DNA of 64,000 nt from Pyrus communis (taxonomy: Eukaryota; Streptophyta; Magnoliopsida; Rosales; Rosaceae): assembly GCF_963583255.1 (NCBI RefSeq), contig NC_084803.1, forward strand, positions 16,813,428 to 16,877,427. The letters run 5' to 3'. The translations under genes and the position numbers were made by a program. The notes below the pieces were generated by a model that did no database searches, had not been told where the DNA came from, and saw nothing but the letters and a program-made list of their open reading frames with translations. Below, one piece after another: positions 34,644 to 47,201 of the stretch. Positions within the stretch are counted from its first letter, which is position 1, and each line of letters opens with the position of its first letter.

Positions 34644-36719
34644 TTTTTTATATTGAAATAGAACGCAAAGCGTGTAAAAAAAATTCGTTTATTTACTAAG
34701 ACATTTCGTTGAACTCTTGGTTAACTTTTTGTCAGTCAAATCAAGTTGTGCTCATGTCAACAAATATTAACATATGCCAAAACAATTTGATGAGTGCTAT
34801 TGAGAAAATTTGAAGAGCTTTTTTGACGCAACATGCGAGAAACATTTCGTCAAACATTTTTTAAGCACAAAAATGACTCATATCAAATATTCGGAAGGTT
34901 CTCAAAAGACCTTCCCATGTATATTTTTAGGACTTGGATGGTCCTGGGATCACTGAGTCCCAATATGCATCCTCCATTAACCATATGGACATACATATTG
35001 GATGACGTGAGAGAACGTAGGCATTGATAACGAGGCATCACCTAGACCTTGGACTCAATACATAGGTAACATGTCTTGATAATATGAAAAAAGTTAAGGT
35101 TTCACTTTAAAATGAATTGGTCATAGATAAGTGACCCAATTTGAGATTCATATGCTCAATATTTTTGTTTAATTAGTGCGTACATAAAAATTCAAACTTG
35201 AGACTTCATTCAATATCAAGAACCAGTAGATTACGAGCTGGTCCAATATCCTAATGGAATGGTGTTGGATTTCTATCCGTCCATTCTGGATTCAAAACTC
35301 TCCCCTCTTCTCTACTAATATTATATTTTCGAACTCTCTTCTCTCCCCTCTGCTTAATAATATAAGAACTTAAAAAAAAAAAAACAGTAGATTACGAGCA
35401 AGTTGAATTTGTAATGAATTTTGTATGTTTAAAATTCAAAAAAATTTGAAAAGAAAGAAATTTGGGAACGTGTTTGAATAGTTTAAGGCAAGTGCTTCTG
35501 ACAACGTATTTCTCTTTCCTTGTTGAAATGTTGAAATGTTTGAAATGTGAGGTTGGGTATCCCATAAGCCTCTCATGCACGCCAATGCCAATTGCCGAAT
35601 GCCAATTGCCAGAAAAGAAGAGAGGGGGTTTTTCTGGGCCCTTGTGTTTGCCACTTTCGTATGAAAAAGGCACCAAAAGTCTTCATTTTTGTGCTTGAAA
35701 AATGGAATTCATTTGCTTTGTTTAACGATGCAGAATATTATACCTACTGTCAAATATTGTATAATATTTGTATACAAAGCAGGAATTATGGAATTATTCC
35801 ATGAGGGGAGAGCGCAAGTACAGGATTAGGATAGGATAAATCTCTCTCTCTCTCACTCTCTCTCTCTCTCTCTCTCTACATCTGAATTAGATAAGACGTG
35901 GTAGTCATACTGCTTGCCATTCCTAACTTAGTGGGTGGCACATAAATAGTAGAAAGTGCATGCCACCATCTTACACGAACAAACTAGTGAAAGAATGAAT
36001 TTAGATCCTCTCTCCGGATTTTGCAGTGTGCGGAGAGAGAGAGAAAGATTCAGACCTTTAATTTGTATAAGATGGACCAATGAAATAAGTTAATAAAATC
36101 AATGTAGGATTTAAAATGAGTAGTTCGTATCTCCGAATCCGTTTGCTCTGAACACAAAACATCGAAGAGGATCTCAATTCATGAAGAATGACTTGTGAAA
36201 ACATTAAAAAGCACAAGTTTGATATACATTGGTTGGTCTCGAAGTCTTTTTTGATAGTGTCCTTAAGTTGGATTCTAGTAGGTCTAAGTTTCGGTCCCCA
36301 CTTTTTGTCTGCTTGCAAATTGTAAAGTGAGATGATACTGCCGTGATACATCTTAAGATTTTGAGACTAGTGATGGTCCTGCAAAAGCGTGAAACGGATA
36401 AAATGCTTTTGAAGTATTAACGTTCCCGAATCCCTAGCATGATGTGCTTAACTTTTATTTCAAATTGTAAATTATGATCTTTACGTTTGTTCTACGTTGT
36501 AATTTATTTCGACATGAACAGTGGCTGAAGACACTTTTAACCAAATGAGTAAATTTCAAACTTATGATGAGGATAATTAAGTTAGATTTACTTGTCAACT
36601 AATTATCTTTTTGGATTGGAGAAGTAAAGATTTGAGTTGATGACGCATAGACAGGTTTAACTTTCAAGTTTGAGAATAGAAAGAAAAATAATAGCTCTTT
36701 ATCCAATCCAGTAGACCTG

Positions 36720-37510
36720 AAATTTTGGACTTGACTTGTTAACCTAATCTGACCTGTTGATATTAGTATTTGGGTGAATGCTTAACGGGTTGGATTGTTA
36801 ACGGGTGAACCCGTTAAATAACGGATCACTTTGGGTCAACCCGTTAACACCCGTTAGTGGATGATGTTTAAGTAATTTCAGTAAAGCCTTAACAACAAAA
36901 AATAAACTCTTAGCTGTTGGTTGCACCATGGTCACCAAACCTGTTGAGCAAACACCTCTATCTGCATTATATACTCTACTCATCTGGCTAAGTTGGTAAG
37001 CTCAGTCATTCTCTGCGGAGCTCCGGCGTCATGTGGAGGTCACCGGACATTTTGTCGACGATAGTTGACATCGCTTGGCGAGATTATAAATTAGAATTTG
37101 GGGAGCGGAATCGATTGTAATATGGTAAATTAATAAACAAATTCAAACCCCAGAAACTGTAGATTTTGGATTTTGGGGAGGAGGAGGAGGAGCGCGAGTT
37201 TTAACAGCAAGTTTTGCTCTTTGTTTTACTGGACTTTTTCACTATGATCTGAGGTTACAAGATTGAATGGCTTTCTGCATTAAATATGGCTGCTGATCTT
37301 GCTCTCTTGGAAATCCTTTTCAATTAGGTGAAGTTCATAATTTCCGTAGTTAACATGTGTAAGTGTATTGGAGTGCCAAAAAAAAAAAAAACAAAATGTT
37401 AACGGAGGTTAACGAGTGAAATGGGTGACTTATTAGATTAACGGGTTGGGTTCGGATGACCTGTTAACTTAACGGGTCGGATTGAATCCGACCCAAACCC
37501 AACAAACCCG
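36720..37510. repeat. ACCCGTTAA-rich repeat region
   Basis: Clusters of ttaacgggtt, gaacccgttaa and acccgttaac at both edges (36720-36860 and 37390-37510) resemble the repeat at 9340. The sequence between them (36870-37380) shows no recognisable gene. Confidence 0.45.
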
Positions 37511-38301
37511 ATCCGTTTACAGATTTATAGACCAGCCCACAGAAGTTGAGAAATACTGCAAAATCCATACAATCTGATCCAAGGTTGTTAGTTTGTTGGG
37601 CTATCCTGCCGACAACCTCCGTCAAACCTTCTCATTCTATTTTCTCTGCTCTTTTCCTCGTTCTAGAATGTTTCGATAATTAAAACCGTCTACTTTCTAG
37701 TTTACTTTTGAAAATCTAACTTTGCCAAAAATCCGTGAAATCAAAATCCGTGGCCCCCGTGACTCACATTTTCCATCTCGCCCAAACGAAATGGATTGAA
37801 TGATCTTTTGATTGATTTAAAGCTTGATGAAACCTTCTCACAAAAAAAAAAAAAAAGAAAAAAAAAGAAGAAAGCGTGATGAAACAAAATCTACGATTGC
37901 ACACCTTAAAGGCTTAAATATGAGAACTATTTTCTAATTATTATAAATTGTAGTTTCAAAACTGTTAATTTTTTTTAACAATCCCGTTCATAATTCTTAT
38001 TAAGTCCACAACTAAATCGATCAAAGGATGTGAAAAAAGTGTCAGCAGGTTTCGATGCCTGATTTTACTTGCTTTATATCATAAGAGAAGAGAAGTTGCA
38101 CATCAATCAGAGAGAACGAGCAGAGCCATATGCTATACTTCGTGTTTTGAGTCTTGACCTTCACACTCCAGACGGCCCCAAAAATTATTCGAAATGTAAA
38201 GCAGCCATTCGCTATAAATCCGCACATAAACAAAAACACTCACTTACACTAAATCTCAAAGAGGTGGTACCATTACCAACATCGTTAATAGTCGTACTTT
38301 C

Positions 38302-39821
38302 TTAAGCAGCCTTAGGTGGCGATGCGTTATCAGGAAGAGTAGTCTCTGCCGGTGTCTCACGAGTGACACCCAACATCGAGTCATATTCCTCATCACGGCG
38401 TGCAAACTTCTTTCGCAGAACCTTCTGAAACTCTATCTCGTCGAGGGGCTTTGCATTTTCAGCTGCATGAACCTGAGCCAAGTTGGAATAATTTAAGGCT
38501 GACTGGGAGATGAAGGCCATCTCATCTTCTGTGAGCTTTCTCAGGAACTTTGCTGGATTCCCTCCCCATACCTGTTATATAAAACATTCAGTAAACAACC
38601 AGTTCGAAAAATTTAAGTTGGTCGTTAAAAATTAATAAACAAAAAGAGCTACATTCAGCTAAAAGGTGTCAGCTCGCACTGAGTCACTTGGATGAACTTA
38701 TTGTGAGCTTTTTGTAATAACAGTTTGAACAATCAAGAAACTAGTTTAACTGGGTACGGACTTGTCACATTCCACGCAAATAAGGGGTGTTTTGACATAC
38801 CTCTCCACAGGGGATCCTTGTGTTCTGCCTTACAAGGGCTCCGGCAGCAACCATGGCGTGTTTCTCAACATAAACCCCATCAAGCAAGGTTGCAGCCACA
38901 CCAACAAATGCCTCATCCTCTACAGTACATCCATGCAAGACAGCACTGTGGCCTGCACAGTTCAAATCGAAAACCACGACACCAGAATTAGATCCTGACA
39001 CTAAACCCACATCAAGACCATGCTAAAATCACCGGAAACACAATCACACATTACTCACCTACAGTAACATTGTCTCCGATAATGGTAGGCAAAACCTTGC
39101 CAGTCAAGTTAGATTTTGCCACATGAACAAGGGAATTGTCTTGAATGTTGGTCCCAGACCCAATGCTGACGCTGTTAGCATCACCTTCACACCCGAAAAC
39201 AACAATCAGGTAAATACAACATCTTTGGGATTACGCTTCTACTCCCAACAACAAATTGGCTTACTTTTTCACAGAACTGGATTCTCAAACCAAAATTACC
39301 CTACTTTAGGAGCTAATATGATCCAAATCAAACTTTGGTAACAACAAAATTAAAATATAGTGATCAAAATTCACTGAAATGCTTACCTCTCAAAACGCAA
39401 CCGTACCAAATGGAGGAGCCTCGGCCCACCTGAACTTGGCCTATGATCGACGCACTGGGCGCCACAAACGCCTCCTTATCGACCACAGGAGCTTTGTCAA
39501 ACACGTTCATCAGCGTCCGATGCCGCGATACTAATCACAACAATCGAAACAAAATCACGCAAAATTCAACCACGGCACATCTCAAAATTCAATTCGACAT
39601 TCAATAAACAAAGTCACAGACTCAGGATTGTGCAATTTGTGTGCAAATTTGTGTGAGTTAGGGTTTGAAGGAATTGGGAGATGAAGGAGAAGAATTGGGG
39701 GCGTACGCTGTTCTTGGAAGTAGTAATTGCCTTGGAGGCGGGAACCGAGGCGGTCAATGGCTTGGCCGGTCTCGCGGATCCAGAATCCGACGGTGTAGAT
39801 TGCTCTGCCAAGGGTCCCCAT
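38302..39821 (-). CDS. GAMMACA2: Gamma carbonic anhydrase, mitochondrial complex I subunit
   Basis: Five exons (39821-39707, 39530-39387, 39184-39059, 38952-38801, 38571-38302) give 268 residues. The start MGTLGRAIYTVGFWIRETGQ is characteristic of plant gamma-CA 1/2, followed by left-handed beta-helix hexapeptide repeats (VLRGDANSVSIGSG, IQDNSLVHVA, GATLLDG-like). The three zinc-binding histidine positions are present: LVHVAKSN, and both His of GHSAVLHGC. The C-terminal tail (EEYDSMLGVTRETP) separates the CA1/CA2 type from the inactive gamma-CA-like proteins. In plants these subunits form a heterotrimer on the matrix side of respiratory complex I and are needed for its assembly. CA1 and CA2 are similar, so the paralogue assignment is tentative. 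All splice sites are canonical. Confidence 0.95.
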
Positions 39822-40806
39822 CGTCGTCGGAGATAGGAGGGTTTGTCGACAAGCGTGAGTTTGCAGGGGATGGTGTATGGGACGGCGCGTACTGGGTTCA
39901 GTCGCGGTCTCAGCTGTGGGTGGTGGAGCAAAGCATTTGAGAATTTGAGAGGTTTGAGGAGGAGAGCGGCGTTGCTGACAAGTGGGTTGGAAATGTTGGC
40001 CAGCGAAGGAGGTTACTGGACTCGCTCACTCGGAACCAATGCGCGCCGTTTAGTCACCTGCCTGGATCTTGTTTTGGTGGTTATTGACTACAGCTTCCCT
40101 ACAGTATCGTAATGTGATCTTTCAGTTATATGTATACCACGTAGAAAGAGGGAAAACGAGCTCTTTAATTCTTTTTATCATGATAAAATCAGTAATGTAA
40201 TACAAGTTCATGAGAGAAATTGGCAGGATACTCATGCCGGGGTTGACAATGGTAAGGTTGAGTATTTGAGCATGGAACTGGATTTGAGGATCAAGGCTTG
40301 TGATCTTTTTTTGTGACAAATAATGAAAATAATCTCCACTAAACTCATCCAATTATGAAAAGGGAGATTCAAACATGAGACATCGGTTCAAGGGCGAATG
40401 CTTTTTGACCAACCGAGCTACAAATCAGTTGCCCCATATGCTTGTCCAATTTAGCAATACATGTTTAGCTCTCTTAGTTTTGTACCCTAATGCCAAAACA
40501 TTTTACTTCCTTTTCATGCACTAAAAATACTGTAAAAGCAAATACAACTCAAATTTTTAGATTCAATCACTTGAAAAGGTAAATCTTTGCATCCAAAGTT
40601 GCATGAAATCATCCGATGACAAAATCTACCATCCACAAAACATTATTCAACACACAGAAGAGATATACAATCATATGTACCACATAAGATCAATCATTTA
40701 AAATCCAGAGATAAAGCGCGATAATTTCGTATTCAACAACTAGTTTACGGGTCTCACTACATTAATAAATCGTTCCAGCCATTTTGCTAATTATGAAGCC
40801 TACAAG
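39822..40806. other. Intergenic region with a possible SINE head
   Basis: Upstream of the carbonic anhydrase gene. On the minus strand, about 40432-40345 has a tRNA-like pattern (tgtagctcggttggtca, then gtttgaatctccc) followed by an A-rich end, so a third SINE type is possible. The flanking duplication is weak (gcttgt). No gene seen. Confidence 0.4.
40345..40432 (-). mobile_element. Possible tRNA-derived SINE
   Basis: The minus strand reads gatttgtagctcggttggtc (A-box region) and, about 40 bases on, tgtttgaatctccc (B box), ending near caaaaaaaga. Only a 6-base flanking match is visible, so the call is tentative. Confidence 0.45.
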
Positions 40807-42825
40807 TTAGCCTACTGCCTCAAGCTCCTCCACGATGTAAGATGCATACAGGTTCTTGCACACAAGATTTTATTTTAAGAAAACAATAACAATGAAAATT
40901 TTACATTCTATTTGCAATAATCATAGGCGACCGTGAAAAGAAAGGAACTAAAGTTTATCTCACATGGATTATCTGATGGCCTCGATGGCAGCCTCAGCAG
41001 GTACAAAGTCTTCAACAGCAACTTCCTTGTTCTCATTCTTTTTGTCTATCAGGGCGTAAGAGCTAAGGGCATACAGCAAAAACCAGTTCATATTGCAAAG
41101 AGACAAACAAAGTTTTTTAATAGATTAAGTATAATTCATAACTGTGGAGTCAGACGACTCCCAACCGCTTCAATTTAATGGAATGCACGCAATGTAGTAA
41201 TAGGATGCAATCCTCAAAGAACCGACGAATTTCTGCAAGGCGATGTGGAGGAATCTCCTTGATGTCAGTGTAATGGCGGTACTCGGTCATCAGCATATAC
41301 TGCAATAATCTTGTCATCCTTTTCACCCTGCAATAGAGCTCATGTTATCGATAGCTACACCCACTTCTGGATGTATGAAATCAGATCGCTATGAGGGGAA
41401 GCGATACAAAGAAGAAATATTGAAATTCTGATAGCCAAATCAAAACAGCAGTAAAATAAACAAAACTTCCTTTGCTTGTTACATTAAGTTCTTTAAACGC
41501 ATTGATCTAGATTTAAAACCCTGAATTCCCCTCAAGATTGATGTCAAGATCATATCTATTTCCAAAAGTTAAGTGGATTATGTGTCCACATGACATTACC
41601 TGCATCAGTACCAGGACATCTATAGGATCGCTATCTTCGCAGATTGTTCGTGGGATGAAACCATAGTTGTGTGGATAAACAACCGATGAATAAAGCACTC
41701 GGTCCACCTGCGTTAAAGAGCCTCATGCATTAGTGTCCTCCATGAAAGGCATCAATTTCACACTAGATGCCAATACCCTAGCAAACACTATGATAACAAT
41801 GTCTACCAAACAACGGTAAATATACAGGGCCCATGTTTAAATTTCTCTAACTGTAATGAATAAGCATGGTTAACTAAAGAGGCAACAACTTATCATTTGG
41901 AAAGAAGAAGAAGAGTCTTACTACTATAAGGCCACTTTTCTTGTCGAGCTCATACTTAACCTTGCTGCCTTTGCCAATTTCAACAACCTGCCACAGAAAT
42001 TATCACTTGGATGTAACTAGTGTAACAGAATCTTCAGCTAAATATATTTTTTTTTTTGACATTTATTTTTCAAAAAGTGGGGAAGATTATTTAAGTCATC
42101 GTCCACTGATAGAAGCATTCCACGATCTTATTCTAAAAGGTTTTAACTCATCCACGGCGACCATATGCAACACATCCATAACTTACATGTTGGATTTGTT
42201 AAAGGGTCCTTTTTCTAAAAGATCAGAACAATAAAAAGACTAAAAGAAAGTTAGAAACAATGACTCACACAGTTGAAAACTGCTGGTGCACCAGGTCCTG
42301 CATAGACAAAAACATCGGGCATTATTAACCAAACATGTAAAGTTGAGGTCAAATTATACATGGAACTCTTGAATACGAGTCTCACACACACACACACACA
42401 CAAAGGAATCTGTGCTTCTCTCAACTCACACACGCACGCGCACACACAACACAATGAAGTGCAATACTCACACACACAACGAACTCTAAGCTTCTCTCAG
42501 CTCACACACACACACACACAAGTAACACCTATAACACATGGCACCTCACTTTCTCACATGTTGTTACATGCGAGTCCAAGTATCCTCTGTACATAAAGAA
42601 TTAGGGTCTCTAACTTTGCTGACATAAGGAAACGCTTAGGAACAAAAAATAAGACAGAAATTAAGATTACAAGTCAAAAAGCCAACAAATTTTACCAATC
42701 TCTAAGTCATGCCAGGGATGAGCAGCAACCGATCTCCTTGACAATGAAGAAAGGATTCTTTCATTGAGCTTAGGGTGAGGTAACCCCGAATCCTTTCCAC
42801 TCCCTTCTCCATCATTGTCAGCCAT
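40807..42825 (-). pseudogene. Soluble inorganic pyrophosphatase, broken copy
   Basis: Exons are recognisable: start [20 protein letters not shown] (42825 down), GPGAPAVFNC (near 42300), VVEIGKGSKVKYELDKKSG (41985-41925), [19 protein letters not shown] with the metal-binding [10 protein letters not shown] (to 41601), [14 protein letters not shown] then [16 protein letters not shown] (41330-41190), [14 protein letters not shown] (41050-40970) and NLYASYIVEEL (40854-40807). An active enzyme hydrolyses pyrophosphate in the cytosol. Lesions here: the exon normally encoding about 22 residues after VLVLMQ is absent; a 2-base deletion shifts frame after YADD near 41285; the donor after FFED reads GC; the Tyr codon after EAIR is TAA (40969-40971); and the next donor lacks a base. 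Several independent lesions make a sequencing error unlikely as the full explanation. Confidence 0.85.
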
Positions 42826-43610
42826 GTTCACCCTTTACACTAACCTTCAAAACAGAAAGAAGGAAGAAAAAAACAACATAACCAAATAATCTTCTTGAAC
42901 AAATCATATTTCACCCACTGATCAATTACACAGAAACAGTTAATTTCACAGAGTCAAAAACATGGCAGAGGACTAATAAGGCAGAAATATGATCTGTTAA
43001 TAACACAACTGGAATTTCTTTCAACATCAAGGGGGCAACTATACATAATTACATATAAAAACAAGAACAAATAAAGAAAAGACTACTTGATTATACTCGA
43101 AAACAAGCCGAAATTGGAGATTTCCTCATTTTTGGCATGACCGTTAAAATTCATTAGGAGTTGGTTTCCATGGGCGAATTAAGGCACATGTTGTAAAGAC
43201 ATTATTGCATGAAATGTCATAATTCCATGAGACAATAGCACTTTTTGATGCCACAAAAGAATAGTGCAAGTGCCTAACTTGATCCACCATATTTCCATTT
43301 CCATATTTGTGACTAAGAGTCATTGTTGTACTTAAGGAGGAAGTAAGGCCAACTACATTGGCCGATCTACGTAAGAGCGTGTGAATGATACTACTTTTAT
43401 GTCTTTTGCTAACAATGATGAGTTTTACAGATGTTTATGCTTCAATGTAGCTCTTATATAGAGGCAAAAAATCGAAAGAAGATTAGGGCAGAGTACATAA
43501 GACAAGTGGTGGAAATTGGGCAACATCATCATTCCAACATAAACATTACATTTCCCAGATCAACCATTAGTAGGATCAGAACCATCCTAACAAAAGTTAT
43601 CCCACACTAA

Positions 43611-44288
43611 GGCCATCTCCAATTGATCATGTCATAGGACCATAGGCTCTTTTATAGCCTAAAATGAGGAAAAAATCATCTCCAATGGAGGTCCATGCCA
43701 AAGAAAAAAGGGACCCACTGGGCTAAACTCCAGCCTATGTCCATTGGGCTGGGCAATTGAAGCTAGCTAGCCAGCCCGAAAAGCTGGGCCCAGCTATCAG
43801 CAACCCACATGCTAGCTGATGTCAGCTAGTCATTAGATTTTATTTTTTTTAGATGAAATGTAAAATCTATGTTTTTCCTATAAATATCTAAGCCATTTCT
43901 ACACAATTTCTCACATCTTTTTCACCCTTCCATATTATCTTACGTCATTTTATTTCAATTCTTCACATTCTTTAAACTCCTATCCGAAAAATGAAATTTT
44001 TTTTTCGGAAGCAAAACAAACATATCATTCCGAAAAATTATAAAGATTACATAAAGATAAGAAATATGGAGATTTACTCATTTATAAATATGATAGTTTA
44101 ATTCAATTAATCAATAAAGTTAAAGAACAAACTTCAAAATAACAAATTAATGAGGGGCTAAAAAATAGTCTCATTCGGTTGGAGATGATATATAAATATG
44201 GCATGATAGTGTTCCTTAAAAAATAATTGTTTTGCAGGGCTATAATCTGGACAGGGGCTAAACATAGCCCCTTTAGTTGGAGATGACC
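43611..44288. mobile_element. Harbinger-like MITE in unit A
   Basis: The ends ggccatctccaattgat and (reverse complement) ggtcatctccaactaaagg are inverted repeats. Flanking taa on both sides (43608-43610, 44289-44291) is the 3-bp TWA target of PIF/Harbinger elements. The 678-bp interior has no transposase. Unit B has no clear counterpart. Confidence 0.7.
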
Positions 44289-44433
44289 TAATAAAACATA
44301 GCATATCAACCTGATGAGACACAAGTCAATCAGTCACCCAAAATATAATGTATAAGATAATAATGCACTTCTCTACGTTAATCTATGAGTCCGCCCTTGA
44401 TTATACTTAATTTAGTGCATATAAGAGCGATTA

Positions 44434-44547
44434 CTTTAGGTTCGAGTCTTGTCAAATACGAGTTTGAACCACATTATTGCTAGTCCATTGTGAGGCTAAG
44501 CCAACCTCATTCCTTTAGTGTAGATAATATCGTTTGTTAAAAAAAAA
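44434..44547 (+). mobile_element. Truncated SINE inserted in unit A only
   Basis: 9119-family body (taggttcgagtc, gaaccacattattgctagtc, gataatatcgtttgtt plus A's), flanked by agagcgatta (44424-44433 and 44548-44557). The matching place in unit B (about 49225) is uninterrupted, so the insertion came after the duplication. Confidence 0.85.
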
Positions 44548-45265
44548 AGAGCGATTAGTTTTCGTGATAGAGCAATATTTAGGACCAAAGTTCAATTCTT
44601 ATCTTTAATTGTCGTGAAATAAAGAGAATGACAGTTAAGTACTATGATGTTAAATGTTGAGTACTTATGAATTCAATAGTTTTGTAAAGATCTTGTAGCT
44701 CAAGTTTTTAGGAGCTTAGACTTATTTACTTGAAATCTCTTGTTCAAATTCGATATTTTAAAAGCCCTATACGTGAGCCTGGGCCTCATTGACCCGGCCT
44801 GTTAATGTTATAAGCCTACTCACGGTGCTGGACACGGGTCAAATCCAACGCCATCGCAGTTCCCCAGAGCTCTACGAATTACGAATCAACAGACGACAAG
44901 AGCCAATCGTGGAGAGGCAACAGTCGTAAATTCATCGTCTTCCAAGTTTCGTCCACTTCTCGAAACCCTAACTCAATCACCAGGTAATTTTATCTCTCGC
45001 TGATCCTACATTCATTTTTTCTTGATTTAGCTTAAACCTCAGCACTTAATTTAATTCGTTCACTGATTTATGCACAAGAACAAATCTGTATCCCCTGTTT
45101 GTTTCCCGAGAAAATGAGAGAGAAAATTTCGATTCGTACATTTTTTAGATCATTTATGCTAACTTGAGCAAACAAATCAAGTAGATTTATTATTAGGTCA
45201 GCTTCCAAAAACGAAAAGACAGTAATTTTTGCTGCTATTTATCTTTCGGGTAGAATCCAAACTTG

Positions 45266-46830
45266 ATGGAGGGACTTGGAAGTGAGGGCGGAGCAGCGGC
45301 GGCGCCACTGGCCCAATGGCGGAGCGATTTTGCGAGAGCATTCCAGTACTATTTGGATCGGTCAACGCCTCACACTGTGAATAGGTGGCTAGGAACCCTA
45401 GTTGTGGCAATGATTTACATTCTGCGTGTGTACTATGTTCAGGGTTTCTATGTTGTCTCCTATGGTCTGGGGATCTACATCTTGAATCTCTTGATCGGTT
45501 TCTTCTCCCCGAAAGTTGACCCGGAGCTTGAGTCCTTGGATGGCCCTTCATTGCCAACAAGTGGTTCTGATGAGTTTAAGCCTTTTGTCCGCCGCCTTCC
45601 TGAGTTTAAGTTCTGGTAAATTACTTTCATCCTTTTGCAGCTTTGCTTCATATGTGCAGTGATGGTATTAAAACTAGTATTGCGTGGTTCGGTGTGATTT
45701 CTTATGTTCCGGGTTCATTTTGATGGAAAATCCCCTTTCCATATGTTATGAATGTTAAAGGATGTGTGAATGTAGGTTGTAGTGGTAAATGCTTCAAGTG
45801 TCTGTTCTAGAGACTAAGATTTCTTATTTTCAGGTAGGGGGAAACTTCTTTCCCTATTTTGATGAAAAACCCCTTTCCATATGTTCTGTATGTTAAAGGA
45901 TGTGTAAATGCTTCAAGTGTCTTCTAATAATGCCAGGGATGGGGGGAACTTCTTGATTAACGAACAATCAGTCTGCTATTTTCCCTGTGTATTTAGTTCA
46001 ACTTGCTTAGAAATGTATGTAAACATTCCCTCTTTAGAGAAGGGTTTTAATGCTTTTCACTCTAATCGTAGAAATCCATTTTGACTTCAAATAATGATGG
46101 AAGTAGTTCTTAATTACTGAAGGATGGTTCTACTGTTGAAGTGGTGTCCTAGTTGATATTGCTTATTGGTTTTCAGGCATCAGGTTGTAGGAGTTATAAT
46201 CAAGAAATGAATTTTAAATTTCATGTTGCCACCTGATTCATGTGCCCGGTAATTAGGGTCCGATACCTTGACTTATGTGAGAAGTTCTTGCATATGGGTG
46301 TCTACCGTCTGGTATGCTAGAATTTCTCGACTTCATGACTAAAATGGTTCGCCTCACAAAATGAAAAGCATTTACGAATTACGAAGCTGAATTGTCTCTT
46401 ATTACATACAATTGTTTAAAAAAATCTTGGAGAGTTTAATGCACTGATGTTGTATTGATTTTGATCCTTTATTTTCCCTAATAAACAAAATTGTTTGATG
46501 TTTTTCAGGTATTCCATCACAAAGGCATTTGTTATTGCATTCATCATGACCTTTATTTCTCTGCTGGATGTACCTGTTTTCTGGCCAATACTGCTATGCT
46601 ACTGGATTGTTCTGTTTGTCCTCACAATGAAACGACAAATCCTACACATGATCAAATACAAATATGTCCCGTTTGATATCGGAAAGAGGGTAAGTCAACA
46701 TTTTCTCATGCTTTCTCCTCATCTTTGTGGTTGGCCCTCATTGTAGGTCATTCATTCCTTACCATGAATGTAAACTAATTATTATACCGTCTCCATTTGT
46801 TTTTGACAGCGGTACTCTGGAAAGAAGTAG
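45266..46830 (+). CDS. RER1: RER1 protein, copy A (Golgi-to-ER retrieval receptor)
   Basis: Three exons (45266-45615, 46509-46689, 46810-46830) give 183 residues, the usual RER1 length. The protein has four hydrophobic segments in two hairpins ([66 protein letters not shown]), the signature [23 protein letters not shown], and a lysine-ending tail, SGKK. RER1 recycles through COPI vesicles and returns escaped ER membrane proteins from the early Golgi. A 5' UTR intron (donor near 44982, acceptor near 45254) is visible, and the same arrangement exists in copy B. The start is the ATG at 45266. Compared with copy B there are six conservative substitutions. Confidence 0.96.
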
Positions 46831-47201
46831 AGTCTGAATGGGAGCGGTTTATCAACAAATCCAAAAACTAAAATGGTGCTGATTTGTAGAACCTTGTGCT
46901 AAAGCAAAATGATAAATTTGGGTTCTTAAGTATGTTTTGAAGGTAATGTTGATTCAGTATATTTTGTACATGTGCTAGACTCTCATGTTACAACACACAC
47001 TCATATTACTAAACTGAGAATGAGTACGCGGTTTCTTTTAGCGTAAACAAGAGAACACGTGATTTTATCTCTAAAGCTTCAGGGTCATTTGTCTTTGGTT
47101 CGTTCTGATTTTCCCAGTAGTAGACTGCAGTAACACAATCTTGATAAACACCCATGCATAGGCGGAAAGTAACGATCAACTCTCAACAGGGGGCATATAA
47201 A

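Larger units (their letters stand above)
26523..38301. other. 11.8-kb gene desert of nested mobile elements
   Basis: After the auxilin promoter (CT-rich leader near 26580-26640), this region is AT-rich. It carries Tourist-like, SINE, Cassandra, MITE and hAT-like insertions plus diverged repeats, all listed separately. Short ORFs are present but none resembles a known protein or joins by convincing splicing. Microsatellites include (CT)n near 32727-32752 and 35843-35878 and (AT)n near 29665-29696. Confidence 0.5.

Noticed and set aside
35392..35804. Overlapping ORFs on both strands
   Set aside because: Several frames are open over a short stretch with no known domain; most likely chance.
42360..42596. 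His/Thr-rich plus-strand ORF
   Set aside because: It is produced by CA microsatellites in an intron of the pyrophosphatase pseudogene.
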